64,000 nt of DNA from Filosporella fistucella (taxonomy: Eukaryota; Ascomycota; Leotiomycetes; Helotiales): positions 3,596,001 through 3,660,000 of the forward strand of contig JAQJZZ010000014.1 of the NCBI GenBank assembly GCA_030077755.1. Direction: 5' to 3'. This document shows, one piece after another, positions 31,302 through 41,800 of the stretch. The notes under the pieces were generated by a model. It was not told where the DNA came from. It saw only the letters and a list, made by a program, of their open reading frames with translations, and made no database searches. Positions within the stretch are counted from its first letter, which is position 1; every line of letters begins with the position of its first letter. The position numbers were made by a program, and so were the translations under genes.

Positions 31302-32945
31302 ATTGGCCTAGAGAGGCAGAAGAGAATGATATGGGTGATATCTGGTTGAACAGGAACTGTCGTGCAACACTGGCCACTATTGGTGGCGACCAGGAACGTG
31401 GGATAAGTGCAAGATGAAGGCGATGGGGAGATAAATTGCGCAGCTCGGGAATCATGCAACAGCTGGCAGCTGGATGGCTTTGGACACAACAACACACCTC
31501 GACTTCAACGGTACTGATCTCATTGTGTCCTAAGATAACGGTCTGATAACCTAGTGGTTCAAGAGAATTTATACTCTACTTATATGCGGCTCAACATGGC
31601 ATTTAAGTAGTGGTCAAGCATGCAGGCTTGCACGACTGGTTGATAGGTGCCAGCAGCGCCGTAGGTAGGTACCTAGGTAAGACTACGAAATTGCTATTGG
31701 CGTTGTGCTTCCGGAATTTCCAGGGATCTGGTGCCTGTACATACAGTAGTATATTCAGCGTATCTAGCGTACCTATCATAGTGTTATACAGCCTCGCCGG
31801 CCGAGATTCGTGCATTCCAGGGAAGTCGAACAGTGGAGAAGCACTAAAAGCGCCACTGCATGAGGGGGCAGCTGGGGGGAAAGACCCCTAAGCTAAGAGA
31901 CAGCGGAAGCAGCTGGAGGAGGATACCTCCGATCATTGTTGCGGCTGTAGCGTTTGATGCATATAAATAAAGTATATTTCTTTAATTTTTTAGGACATAC
32001 TCTATTAGCCTTACATTTTGCTGGCTGTATTAAAAGATGTTTCCCACTCCTTTCTTTTCCCACTGCCAATGTCTTTCGAGACTATACATACCTATATCAA
32101 ATGGTCTGAGAAAGCTGCAGCTTGTCCTGGAAACCCCATGCCGCTGGATCATGGGTGGATGAGTGGTGAACCCTAGGCATTTCCATGATCATGAGTGATA
32201 AATGATAGGTAAATTAAAAGTAACAACGCCTACTTATCTTTCTAGATATCAGAAGTCAGAGAGAAGAGGTCGTGTAACTCATCCTGTGTCGCACTGCACA
32301 AGACCACAGCATACGGACAAGACTCTAGCCTAGACAATGGCAAAACATTCCATTCCATTCCCAGCTGCTAATAGGTAGTAGCTTGCAAGCTCGTGACCTG
32401 TGCAACCCACAACACACCACAAGACATCTCTCATGCGTTCATACCTACAAGGCTACTTAACTACTTATGCATTCACACCGACAAGTACGAGAACTCTACT
32501 TCGTACCCAGCTAAATGGTGCGGTTGTTCCGCTCTTGATTCGCAAAGCCACGGCGCTGTGTCAGAAAATCATCCGCCCGATGAGTAAGTATAGCTGATGG
32601 GCAAGACATTGACTCTTTTGCCCCATGATCAGAGCTAGGTAGGCAGGCAAGATACAGCACTCGGGTGGGTAGGTGTGGCTTCGTAAATAATTACGGAAGG
32701 TCAGCCCCATCTCAATCACAACCTGAACCTGAACCTGAACCTTTTGTCCTCCTCCACCAGGGCACCTTCACACCTCCATCCCCACCGACGATGGATACCT
32801 TTCTTTCCTCACCAACCCTCCATTCACTCTTGGCAGAACTTTATTCATAAGTACTGTTCTGGTCCCAGATCAAGCAGCTTGATAAATCCCCCACCCTTAC
32901 GGGAATACATATGCTTCATAAAGCATGTAGTATCTGCGAACAGCC
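31302..32945. other. Intergenic, 1.6 kb, upstream of the CLC gene
   Basis: Divergent promoter region of the esterase and CLC genes. Only short frames. Holds a small ACCTGA tandem repeat (32721-32742). No tRNA or mobile element recognised. Confidence 0.45.
32721..32742. repeat. Short ACCTGA tandem repeat
   Basis: About 3.7 copies of the hexamer ACCTGA, 204 nt upstream of the CLC start. A minor microsatellite; no function assigned. Confidence 0.6.
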
Positions 32946-35900
32946 ATGTCCTCCCGTAAAAGACCATCCGGTCGTTCTGGTCCGTTTCTCGAAGACCTGA
33001 CCATGACACAAGCCTTCCCCAGCTCCGCAGAGTCCTCTTCGCCACCTTCTCCGACTTTCAGGAGATCCGATTTACAACGATCACACAGCAACATTTCAGC
33101 GGGAGATGAAAGAACTCCGTTGCTACAGAGTGCGGGCCGCTCCCGTATTCGACTTCAATCTGCCACAGAGACAAGCAAGCCTCGACTCTCGAGGCATCAT
33201 AGCGCTAGTGGTAGGATAAAAATACCCCCATTTCCGCTGTAGTAGCACGTTAACATCATAACAGGAAGTCTACGAACTGTTCGACACCATAGTCGTGCTG
33301 GGTCATGGAGTCACCGTCTGGCAGCCGCCTTGTCCTCCCATCCCCAATTCAAAGATCAGATGAGAGAATCGAAAGGGTCCCTCTTCCCTGATGAACGCGT
33401 GTGGTATGATCAGTTCTCCTCGACGGATTGGGTACACGATAGTATTGCGGATACATACAGAGTTAAAGCTCTGCGGGCCCGGAAAGATATAAGAGGGCGA
33501 ATGCAAGCGTTTTTCGACGGTACACAAGGTTGGATATTGAGTGCTTTGGTGGGTTGCCTGACTGCTATCATTGCCTATGCGGTGGATGTGTCCGAAGCTC
33601 CCGTGTTCGACTGGAAAGACGGATATTGTACCACCGGATTTCTGATTAGTGAAAAGGTAAGTGGAAGTTTCGCTGTGTATGAGCTCGGCCCATGACTTTG
33701 CCTGCCTTATTTTGCTACAAAGTGTTGTCATCACCTCCCACTGCCAGCCAGTACTTCTGCTGTCCATCCCTTCCGTTCTTGCACACTGAACAACCCTTGA
33801 CACCATTCAATGAGGACGACAGGCATACTTCATTCTACTCTTACAAGACAACTAACTTGCTGTTTAGCACTGCTGTCCGGAAGGTGGGCGCTGTCAGGCC
33901 TGGGAATCATGGTCAAATTTAGTCAAGATTCCAGGAGTCAGCGAACAGCTTACCGAATTTGGTATTTTCGTATTCTTAGTGGTTGCATTTTCGACACTGT
34001 CTTGCCTCTTGACTCTTACCACTAAAACTGTCGTTCCTTCTACCTATCATATGTCAACTCTAGACGAAAATCTCGCTGCCCCAGCTGTTCGCCCTGCCCC
34101 GGCTCAGGAAGATGGAGGCAACAGTCCACAACCTGCTATCGAATTTGAGTTGGGTCCTCCCATGGTCTACTATTCGGCTGCTGGGAGTGGAGTTGCTGAA
34201 GTTCGGGTCATTCTCAGTGGATTCGTGCTTCACGGATTTCTTGGTCTGAAAACGCTCATCATCAAAACTATTGCCCTCATCTTGAGTGTTGCCTCTGGTC
34301 TAAGCTTAGGAAAAGAAGGACCTTTCGTTCATATTGCCACTTGTGTCGGGAACATCGCATGCCGGTTATTCTCCAAATATGACGGAAACGATGGCAAACG
34401 CAGAGAAGTCTTGTCAGCGGCTGCAGCAGCAGGAGTAGCTGTCGCTTTCGGGGCCCCTATCGGTGGGGTACTATTCTGTCTCGAAGAGGTTGCTTACTTC
34501 TTCCCCGCGAAAACCCTATTTAGGACATTTTTCTGTTGTATCACCGCTGCCCTGACCCTGAAATTTTTGAACCCATACGGAACTAACAAAATCGTCATGT
34601 TCGAAGTAAGATATCTTACGGACTGGGAGTTCTTCGAGATTGCGGCTTTCATTCTGGTCGGTGCGCTTGGCGGTGCTACAGGTGCAATTTTCATCAAGGC
34701 ATCACGCTCATGGGCACAATCTTTCAGAAAGATACCTGTTGTAAAGAAATGGCCACTCGTAGAAGTCATGATGGTTGCTGTGCTCACTGGGCTAGTCAGC
34801 TACTGGAATCAATTCACCAAAATCCCAGTCGCGAAACTACTCTTCAACTTGGCGAGTCCATGTGATATCAATAAGCCGGATGACTTAGGTCTCTGTCCTG
34901 CTGATATGGACCAGATATTTCCGGTTGTATTACAGCTGGCGATCGCCTTTTTTATCAAGGGCATTCTCACAATCATTACTTTCGGAATTGTAAGTCTAGT
35001 CCCTACTCTGTGGTCTCGTAAAACAAAGTGACGACAAGCCTTGGAAATTTGCTTACTTTTCTGTAGAAAGTTCCGGCCGGAATATATGTGCCTTCCATGG
35101 TGGTTGGTGGCTTAGGTGGACGTCTTATCGGCCACATAATTCAATGGATAGTTCTTCGGTTTCCAACATCGCCAATCTTCGGAAACTGTGCCGCACATGT
35201 TACTGGTCAATCTTGCATCACTCCTGGTGTTTATGCTCTTATTGCAGCAGGCTCTACAATGTGCGGAGTTACTAGATTATCTGTAACTCTAGCAGTCATT
35301 CTCTTCGAGCTTACAGGCAGTCTCGACTATGTTCTACCCTTCTCACTTGCTATTCTTGTAGCAAAATGGACGGCGGACTTTATGGAACCATTGAGCATTT
35401 ATGTAAGCACCATCAACCTTGCTCCTATTTCCATGATCATTAACGCTTCTTAGGATCTGTTAACGAACATGAATTCATACCCTTTTCTGAATAACAAACA
35501 CAAGCCTCTTTTCACCTCATACTTAGATGACATCGTTCCCCGTATCCGACATGAACGAATCATCGATGTTAGCGAATCATCAAAGGTAGATGCTAGCACT
35601 CTTCGTCACAAACTCGAGATTTTGCACCGTGCTGGCGAAGTCGATGGAGGGCTCCCAATTATCAGGGATGGAGTCCTTGTCGGTCTCATTCCCGCCCCCG
35701 ATCTAGAATATGCTCTGGATAATCTGGACGACGAGCCTGGCACTGTGTGCGTGATGAGTACCGAGACTAGCAATTATTCCGATGACGACCTGATAACTGA
35801 CCCAACTGACTTTACCCCGTATATTGACCCAGTAAGTGGTCGGCTCATCATGTTCGCATTCATAATACTAAATCCAGAAAACAAGGCACCATTGGCACTA

Positions 35901-36107
35901 GATGTCCGATCACCAATGGATCTGGTATATGAGTGTTTTGTGAAGCTTGGCCTCCGATATGTCTGTGTCACGAGAGAGGGAAAATATGCCGGACTGGTAA
36001 GTCCTATGGACTTATGTAAACCTCCCATCCTAACAAAACGGTAGATACACAAGAAGACGTTTGTAAAGTACATGAGAGAATTGGAAGAACAAGAAGGCCA
36101 CATGTGA
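32946..36107 (+). CDS. CLC-type voltage-gated chloride channel / Cl-/H+ antiporter (GEF1/ClC-3-like)
   Basis: Seven exons (32946-33210, 33265-33656, 33868-34989, 35067-35402, 35454-35831, 35886-35996, 36045-36107) give 888 aa. GEF1-type CLCs balance charge during acidification of Golgi and endosomes. The N-terminal 120 residues are cytosolic and Ser-rich. Selectivity-filter blocks are clear: GSGVAEV (usual GSGIPE), GKEGPFVHIA with the gating Glu, and GVTRLSVTLAVILFELTG. Two C-terminal CBS domains follow (PRIRHERIIDVSE to GLIPAPDLEYAL, and APLALDVRSPMDLVYECF to IHKKTFVKYMREL). The gating and proton Glu point to an antiporter. Intron 2 is long (211 nt). Intron 5 is stop-free and ends in an unusual AAG. 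Confidence 0.94.
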
Positions 36108-36443
36108 TTTCGTTATTGAACAGCATTTTTCTGCATTTAGACCGTGGCCTTCCATGAAGATCGGTCTTGTCCCTGGGTACGCTCAGGTTTGGGCAATTCG
36201 CATTGGCCTTTTGTGTAATGTTTCGGGCATGGCATTGCGGCGGGGCATCTGTATTTTGGAGTACTTTGGATGTTTGTGGTCTGGTCGATAGACCTGCAGG
36301 ATAGACAGCGAGAGTCAGATACCACAGCGTTTCGAATTTAAGAGGGGGAAAGAATGGATATCATTATCACCAAAACAGACGGAACTCTATATTAATCCTT
36401 CGCTATGCTACCAGGTGACCAATGACCGAATTTTGCGCTCGTC
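36108..36443. other. Convergent 3' flanks, CLC / ste14
   Basis: 336 bp between convergent stop codons; no supported feature beyond expected 3' UTRs. Confidence 0.5.
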
Positions 36444-37361
36444 CTACTTAATAAAAGGAATTCCGACTCTCGTCTTCTTCCTATACTCCACATAATTATC
36501 CTTGAAGAATTCCACAAGAAACTCCTCCTCTCCCTTAATCCTCTTGCTAAAGAAAATCCACAATACCACAGCATACCCCACTAAACAGACTACATTCCCA
36601 CACACCAACTGTGTCCCTATTCCCCACCAGAAAAAGCCAAAATAGCTTGGGTGGCGGAAGAAAGAGTAGATCCCCGTCGTGACCAATTCATGCTCTTGTG
36701 CCTTTCTAGATTTGACTACGTGCGAGAAGTTCGAGCCGGCTGTAAGCATAGCTATGGCTCGCACATACTGTCCTACGCCTACAAACAGTAAACCCAGGAC
36801 TAGAACTGCTATATGTGCTTCCTCTGGAAGTATAGGCTTAAGAAAGATATGCGACAGTATCGTCTCGGTAAATGCAGCTGTATGTGCGATATTATATGCA
36901 GATCCATTGGAGGAGAGCAGGAAAGACGAGATCTGAGCATTGGATGTGTTTGTCAGGGCCGTGGTGTAGAATTCGAGGAAGTGGAACGTAGAGAGCGTGG
37001 CTACGAAGAAGGGGGCGCGCCAGAGGGGGTTCTGGGTCCAGAGGAGGTAGATTGAGAGAGTTGAAGAGAGGGCAAGAGCTGAGCCCAGGAGGAAAGCTCG
37101 CACAGCTATGCCGGAGAGGGAACGAGGTTGATGGGGGAGGAATTGCTTTTCGTAGAGGGAGAGGAGGTGAGGGATGTCTTCTGGCTGGGAGTGTGTTGTT
37201 GTGGGGGTTGAGGAGAGTGAGTGCGAATTCACAGTATTTCCTAGCCCGCCGCGGTTTATGAGAGCAGCTGCTTCATTGAATATGCCCGTATGTCTAGAAG
37301 AAGTTCTGCTTGTAGGTTCGTCTTCGAGGGAGCCATTCGCAGAGCCGCTTTCTGAAGGCAT
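36444..37361 (-). CDS. ste14: Protein-S-isoprenylcysteine O-methyltransferase (Ste14/ICMT)
   Basis: Single exon, 305 aa. The enzyme methylates the C-terminal prenylated cysteine of CaaX proteins (Ras, a-type pheromone) in the ER membrane using SAM. The polar N-terminal 85 residues are followed by several membrane helices. The conserved ICMT block is clear: FSHVVKSRKAQEHELVTTGIYSFFRHPSYFGFFWW, with the RHPSY SAM-binding core, then RIKGEEEFLVEFFKDNYVEYRKKT near the end. The ATG at 37361 is the first in frame. The N-terminus is longer than in yeast Ste14 (239 aa). Divergent from the acetyltransferase gene. Confidence 0.92.
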   Translation of the reverse strand: MPSESGSANGSLEDEPTSRTSSRHTGIFNEAAALINRGGLGNTVNSHSLSSTPTTTHSQPEDIPHLLSLYEKQFLPHQPRSLSGIAVRAFLLGSALALSSTLSIYLLWTQNPLWRAPFFVATLSTFHFLEFYTTALTNTSNAQISSFLLSSNGSAYNIAHTAAFTETILSHIFLKPILPEEAHIAVLVLGLLFVGVGQYVRAIAMLTAGSNFSHVVKSRKAQEHELVTTGIYSFFRHPSYFGFFWWGIGTQLVCGNVVCLVGYAVVLWIFFSKRIKGEEEFLVEFFKDNYVEYRKKTRVGIPFIK

Positions 37362-37684
37362 GGTTGTGTTTCGTGTCAAGTCTTGTATGGAGGTACCATG
37401 GCTTTCAGATTATATGTTTCGAGATTAGGAGGAACAAAGAGGTCTTTATTGGCGGACTAGCAATATTTTTAGATATGGATACACATTCCTCAAACGAGGT
37501 TGCCCAGCCTTGTCACTCACATGCTGTGTCTAAACCCCCGAGATTCTACCGAACGGCGTGGAGGAGCAGTGGCTAATAAGCCACCTTAGAACTGTTAGAG
37601 TTCTTGGCCAGCAGAATTATCCTTTTGAACAGCTAACAATTTTTTCATTACTTCTTTTTAATTTCTATACCAAGTTTCGAAACC
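37362..37684. promoter_or_regulatory. Divergent promoter, ste14 / acetyltransferase
   Basis: 323-bp gap between divergent starts, with a T-rich tract just upstream of 37685. No named site recognised. Confidence 0.4.
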
Positions 37685-38514
37685 ATGGCTCAAATCGATG
37701 AGGCCGAAAATGAAGCCCGTATGCTGAGGGGAGAGCTGTACCACGCTTTCTTACCTGAATTGACAGTTAAGCGGAATCGCTGTCATCATGCATGCCACCG
37801 GTTCAATCAAGCAGGGGAGGCATCGAGAAGGGAACTTGTAAAACTATGGAGAGAGTACGGGCCCCTAAACGAGCTTCCTATTGTTCTCTATCGAAAGAAT
37901 GAGATTCCATTCCTCCAGTGTGTTGACATGTGACTAGCATTATTGATGACAAGTCCCCTCTACCTCCTCACGGTGCTACTCCCGAGGAAGACGCCGCACT
38001 CCTCGCAGATGATGCATACGTAGATGGGCCCGTGAAGGTTGATTATGGGACCAATCTTAGGTACGTGACACATAACCAATATCCTCACATATCTCATCAT
38101 CATCATAGGCTCGGAAAAGGAGTGTACATCAACTTCAATTGCACGTTCCTTGATACCTGCTTGATCACTATCGGTGCTCGCACTCTCATCGGGCCCAATT
38201 GCTCCTTCTTCGCAGCCACGCATCCTCTAGATCCTTTTCTTAGAAATGGGATCAAAGGTCCCGAACTCGGAAGCCCCATCAATATTGGTGAGGACTGCTG
38301 GTTTGGTGGAAATGTGACTGTTTGCCCCGGAGTCACGATTGGTCGAGGTGTGACGATTGGTGCTGGATCTGTAGTCACTAAAGATGTGCCTGCATTTCAC
38401 GTAGTTGCCGGTAACCCTGCTCGAATTATCAAGAAGATTGAGCCCAAAGAGCCTGATCCGACTCGTCCCGCAGATGAGAGTAAGCTAGTTGTGTCTGCAG
38501 CGGAGAGGGTTTGA
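37685..38514 (+). CDS. Maltose/galactoside O-acetyltransferase-like (LbH hexapeptide repeat)
   Basis: Three exons (37685-37854, 37938-38060, 38109-38514) give 232 aa. Family members use acetyl-CoA to acetylate sugars; the fungal substrate is unknown. The N-terminal Mac domain (MLRGELYHAFLPEL, CHHACHRFNQAGEASRRELV) leads into the left-handed beta-helix: KVDYGTNLRLGKGVYINFNC, FFAATHPLDP (catalytic His), IGEDCWFGGNVTVCPGVTIG and GAGSVVTKDVPAFHVVAGNPARIIKKI. Length and blocks match NodL/LacA/Maa-type enzymes. Introns (83 and 48 nt) have clear GTACG donors. Confidence 0.92.
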
Positions 38515-38558
38515 TGAATCTCAAAATAATTCAGGCTCCGAAACATGAGTAAAGATGT

Positions 38559-39111
38559 TCATAGAGCTCCTTGGAACGAAAATGATGAGAGGGTCAAGAC
38601 CATGACGTTTATTAACGCCCAAATGAATGGTAGCCAAGTCGTCATTTTTAGGTAACCTGCATTGTAAACAGCTCCTAGGCTTGAGTATATATTAGTCTGA
38701 TTTGCACACCATATTAATATGGTGATGATAAAAGATACTTACATCAAACCAACGATACTGCCCGCTAAAAGAGCTTCAACTCCTGCAACGATAGCATACA
38801 CCAGCGGTATAGCCCAAACATATTGCCAAGCATGCCTTCCCTTTCCCAACTGCCGCATCACAGCAAAACCTGCAACCGCCAAATGGAAAACGGCATATAT
38901 GATGAGCGTCCAGAGTAGTGTATAACGCCAGATATCGTGAGTGTAGTAAAGGTAATTCGCGACCCCTGGCTTTGCCATGTACGGCCAGTACAACGAGGGG
39001 AATGGAGGCGTCGCATAGTCTAATGGCGCTGTCGACTGGAGCCGCTGACTATCATTCATGTTAGCATATAATCATGCAGGTAGTCTGAGTAACTTACTTG
39101 AACGCTGCCAT
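38559..39111 (-). CDS. TMEM170-like integral membrane protein
   Basis: Three exons (39098-39111, 38743-39048, 38559-38679) give 146 aa. The family (Tmemb_170) is a small multi-spanning ER/nuclear-envelope protein; animal TMEM170A affects ER shape. Seen: FPSLYWPYMAKPGVANYLYYTHDIWRYT-type N-terminal block, then three or four hydrophobic helices, with VGLILGAVYNAGYLKMTTW across the last intron. That junction uses a strong GTAAGT donor and an AAG acceptor; the family pattern argues strongly for it. Exon 1 is only 14 nt. Divergent from pex8 (208 bp). Confidence 0.85.
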
Positions 39112-39319
39112 TTTCACAATATCCCGCTCCGGGGTTTGTGTTTACCTCAGCCTTGTTCGTTCCATTAGTTCACAAAGTCAAGGTGAGGTCTGTAGATCGA
39201 CGCGAAAGGCTGAATCATGCCTCGGCTACAGTACAATCAGTCCTCCAGCTCGGGAAAGTCAACCACGACTCATCTCAACAACAGAACACAAGTTTCAAGA
39301 TCGATGGGCAGATAGGAAC

Positions 39320-41380
39320 ATGCCCGCGGATCGCCTTCTTACCACGGTGCTTCGTGCATTTCAAGGACTTCCAAACCTAGAGCAAACTGACAAGATTCTG
39401 TCCAGTACCACATCCCTTCTCACGACTCTTTCAAATCCCCTTAATGTCACCCTCCTCACCTCGCATCTCCTGTCTGCACCGGCGATTTGGGGTCAGACTG
39501 ATGGCTTGAGAATTTGCCTTCGAGTCATCAGTATTTACAATACTGCGGCTATCACAGTTCATAAGCACCAGCTCGAAGGACCCCAAAAGCCATACGATGC
39601 ATACCAACCGAGACATGGAGGCGGCATCGGGTGTGATGAATGGGCAAAAGCTGTAATAAAGGGCCTGGATGAGCGATCACCGAGATGGCAACATTCACTG
39701 GTAATTGCGGGTGTCTTGCTTGGAATGGAGAGCCAGGACAGGCGAGGGATGTCAAGCAACTTACTGGCAGCACTCGAAAGCGCGATGGTCACAGCCGTGA
39801 ATCTTTCTCTAGATGCCCCTGCAAATAGTGGTCTCATGGGAGCTGAGCCTATTGTCTTGGCTCTAAATCATTCCTTTCCGCTATTGTCTGATGTCGTTCG
39901 CAGAGAGTTGAATTACAATTCACTACTCCCCGTTATGATCAAAGCCATGACATCCACGGAAGGCTACCAAGAAGGATACTTTATCGAGGCAATAGATTTT
40001 GATGTCAAAGAGGTTGCTGGGAAGAAATTTGACTGGGCGGCCAAATCTGCTTCATTTCTTCAGTTGCAGAAGCTTGCCTCCAAGCCGTTGATCACCTCGA
40101 TGGGTCCATTATCTCGGCTCATTGCTCATGCTCTTGAAAATTGTTCACACCCCGAACAGGTACTCAAAGCCAGAGATCATCTCTTAGCATTTACAGAGGA
40201 CATTCAAGAGAGATGGAAACGGAACAAGCTTTCTGAAGTAGACCCTTCGGAAGAGGCAACTTATCTTTCTCCCGAGACTCTACGAGTTACATTTCCTGTG
40301 CTTTGGCAGATCCTGAAGACAGCAATGTTTTCAACGGTCGTCACATTGCGTGCAGTACTAGGGAGAACATTGATTGATCCTGTGCTTGCCTCGCCGCTGA
40401 ACGCTCCTATGACTGCTACTCGGTGTCTCTTGATTCTGAAAAACATACATTTCATTTCATCCCGTCTAGGTTCAAACGCTTTTTCCGCATACACTTTTGT
40501 TAATATGACCTCCATGGACATTCTTACACGATACCCAGCTTCTGCCACCTCCTTCTTACGATCTATCTGTCCTGCACAAGCTGGGCAGATTCCTGGCCAC
40601 CCTCTCATGCGAAATCACGACTTATTCTACCTCAACACCGCGGAGCATTTCACTCTCGCGCTGACCCCTACGGATGCCGATTCCCTCATTGTCACACCTG
40701 CCACTCCTTACTTGTCGCCGACCGCCAATGCTAATCTCATGGAGATCTTCGAAGCGGCACACAGCGCCATGTTAGCTGTGCTTGCAGCACCGCAAAACGC
40801 GGATCTTACGGCGAAGATACTACCATTCTATGTGGAAAGCTTGTTTGCCTCTTTCCCTACGAATCTATCCCCAAGGCAATTCAGGTTCGCCTTCAAGGCT
40901 TTAATGCAAATTTGCACGCCACCAAACCTTCTTTCAAAGTCCCAACCGATGATGGCGGAGACATTATTAGAAATGCTCTACCATCGTGCCATACATGCTG
41001 CAACTTCGCCACTTCCGGTGTCTGTTGCACTCAAGTCTGAAGCTGATGCAAAGACCTCGGAAATACCACTATCTGAACAAGCCGTATTGCTGCTTACCCT
41101 TCTGGACGCCTTGCCCAACGTGAAGCTAAGCACATTGGAGGACTGGCTACCGCTAGCGGCCGAGGTTCTGAATGTGATCACAGACCGTAGGATGAAGGAG
41201 CATTGCAAAAGGAGGTTCTGGGAAGTACTAGAAAGTGGAGAGATGGATGTAGAACGAAGTGCGGTGTCTGTCGCTTGGTGGGCAACAAGGGGAGGAAGGG
41301 AAATGGTGTTATTTGGTGCTCAGGACTCTGGCCCTTTCATGAGTGGAGGACTCGCAGCTAATAGAGATAGTCGGCTTTGA
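39320..41380 (+). CDS. pex8: Peroxin Pex8, intraperoxisomal import factor
   Basis: Single exon, 686 aa. Pex8 sits on the luminal face of the peroxisomal membrane and links docking and RING complexes during matrix protein import. The sequence follows the fungal Pex8 pattern: MPADRLLTTVLRAFQ, TTSLLTTLSNPLNVTLLTSHLL, DERSPRWQHSLVIAGVLLGME and later LRAVLGRTLIDP. The protein ends in Ser-Arg-Leu, a type 1 peroxisomal targeting signal, as expected of Pex8. An ATG 74 codons upstream in frame (39098) would lie inside the divergent TMEM170-like gene, so the 39320 start is preferred. No transmembrane helix. Confidence 0.9.
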   Translation: MPADRLLTTVLRAFQGLPNLEQTDKILSSTTSLLTTLSNPLNVTLLTSHLLSAPAIWGQTDGLRICLRVISIYNTAAITVHKHQLEGPQKPYDAYQPRHGGGIGCDEWAKAVIKGLDERSPRWQHSLVIAGVLLGMESQDRRGMSSNLLAALESAMVTAVNLSLDAPANSGLMGAEPIVLALNHSFPLLSDVVRRELNYNSLLPVMIKAMTSTEGYQEGYFIEAIDFDVKEVAGKKFDWAAKSASFLQLQKLASKPLITSMGPLSRLIAHALENCSHPEQVLKARDHLLAFTEDIQERWKRNKLSEVDPSEEATYLSPETLRVTFPVLWQILKTAMFSTVVTLRAVLGRTLIDPVLASPLNAPMTATRCLLILKNIHFISSRLGSNAFSAYTFVNMTSMDILTRYPASATSFLRSICPAQAGQIPGHPLMRNHDLFYLNTAEHFTLALTPTDADSLIVTPATPYLSPTANANLMEIFEAAHSAMLAVLAAPQNADLTAKILPFYVESLFASFPTNLSPRQFRFAFKALMQICTPPNLLSKSQPMMAETLLEMLYHRAIHAATSPLPVSVALKSEADAKTSEIPLSEQAVLLLTLLDALPNVKLSTLEDWLPLAAEVLNVITDRRMKEHCKRRFWEVLESGEMDVERSAVSVAWWATRGGREMVLFGAQDSGPFMSGGLAANRDSRL

Positions 41381-41800
41381 TGGACTTCAAGGTGTGTGCA
41401 ATAGATGATTTATGAAGTGGATGATGGCGTTCCGGAACTGGCGTTACTTGGCGGCAGTAGGGCGCTCACTTCAGGAGGGGATCGGGTGTAGAATATATTG
41501 TCAGCTATGCGATTATTAGTTTCACCTTTCAGCGTAGTTCTATGATGGAGAGTCAATAATCTACAGCGAAAGATACCTTTCTCTCCTACAACTTTACCAA
41601 ATTGAACAAAGCTTCCAGCCACTATGGCGAAGGAGTATTTATGCTGCTATTAGAGACAAGGCGAGAAACGCACCATGAAAGAAGAAAAATGATCTTCGCA
41701 TCGAGACAAAAAAACATTGGGTTGCATGATCCATGCCAGAATATGTTGAAATGGTCGTCAATACCATATGTACCTCGTTTAAATCTATGTATACAAGTTT
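41381..41800. other. Convergent 3' flanks, pex8 / PKS
   Basis: 420 bp between convergent stops, marking the left border of the secondary-metabolite locus. Nothing recognised. Confidence 0.45.

Noticed and set aside
31540..31570. tRNA-like GTGGTTCAAG motif
   Set aside because: No matching acceptor, D or anticodon stems around it; no complete tRNA could be folded by eye anywhere in the window.
33657..33867. Extra small exon inside the 211-nt CLC intron
   Set aside because: Direct joining gives ISEK-HCCPEGGRCQAWESW, a continuous family pattern with no room for added residues.
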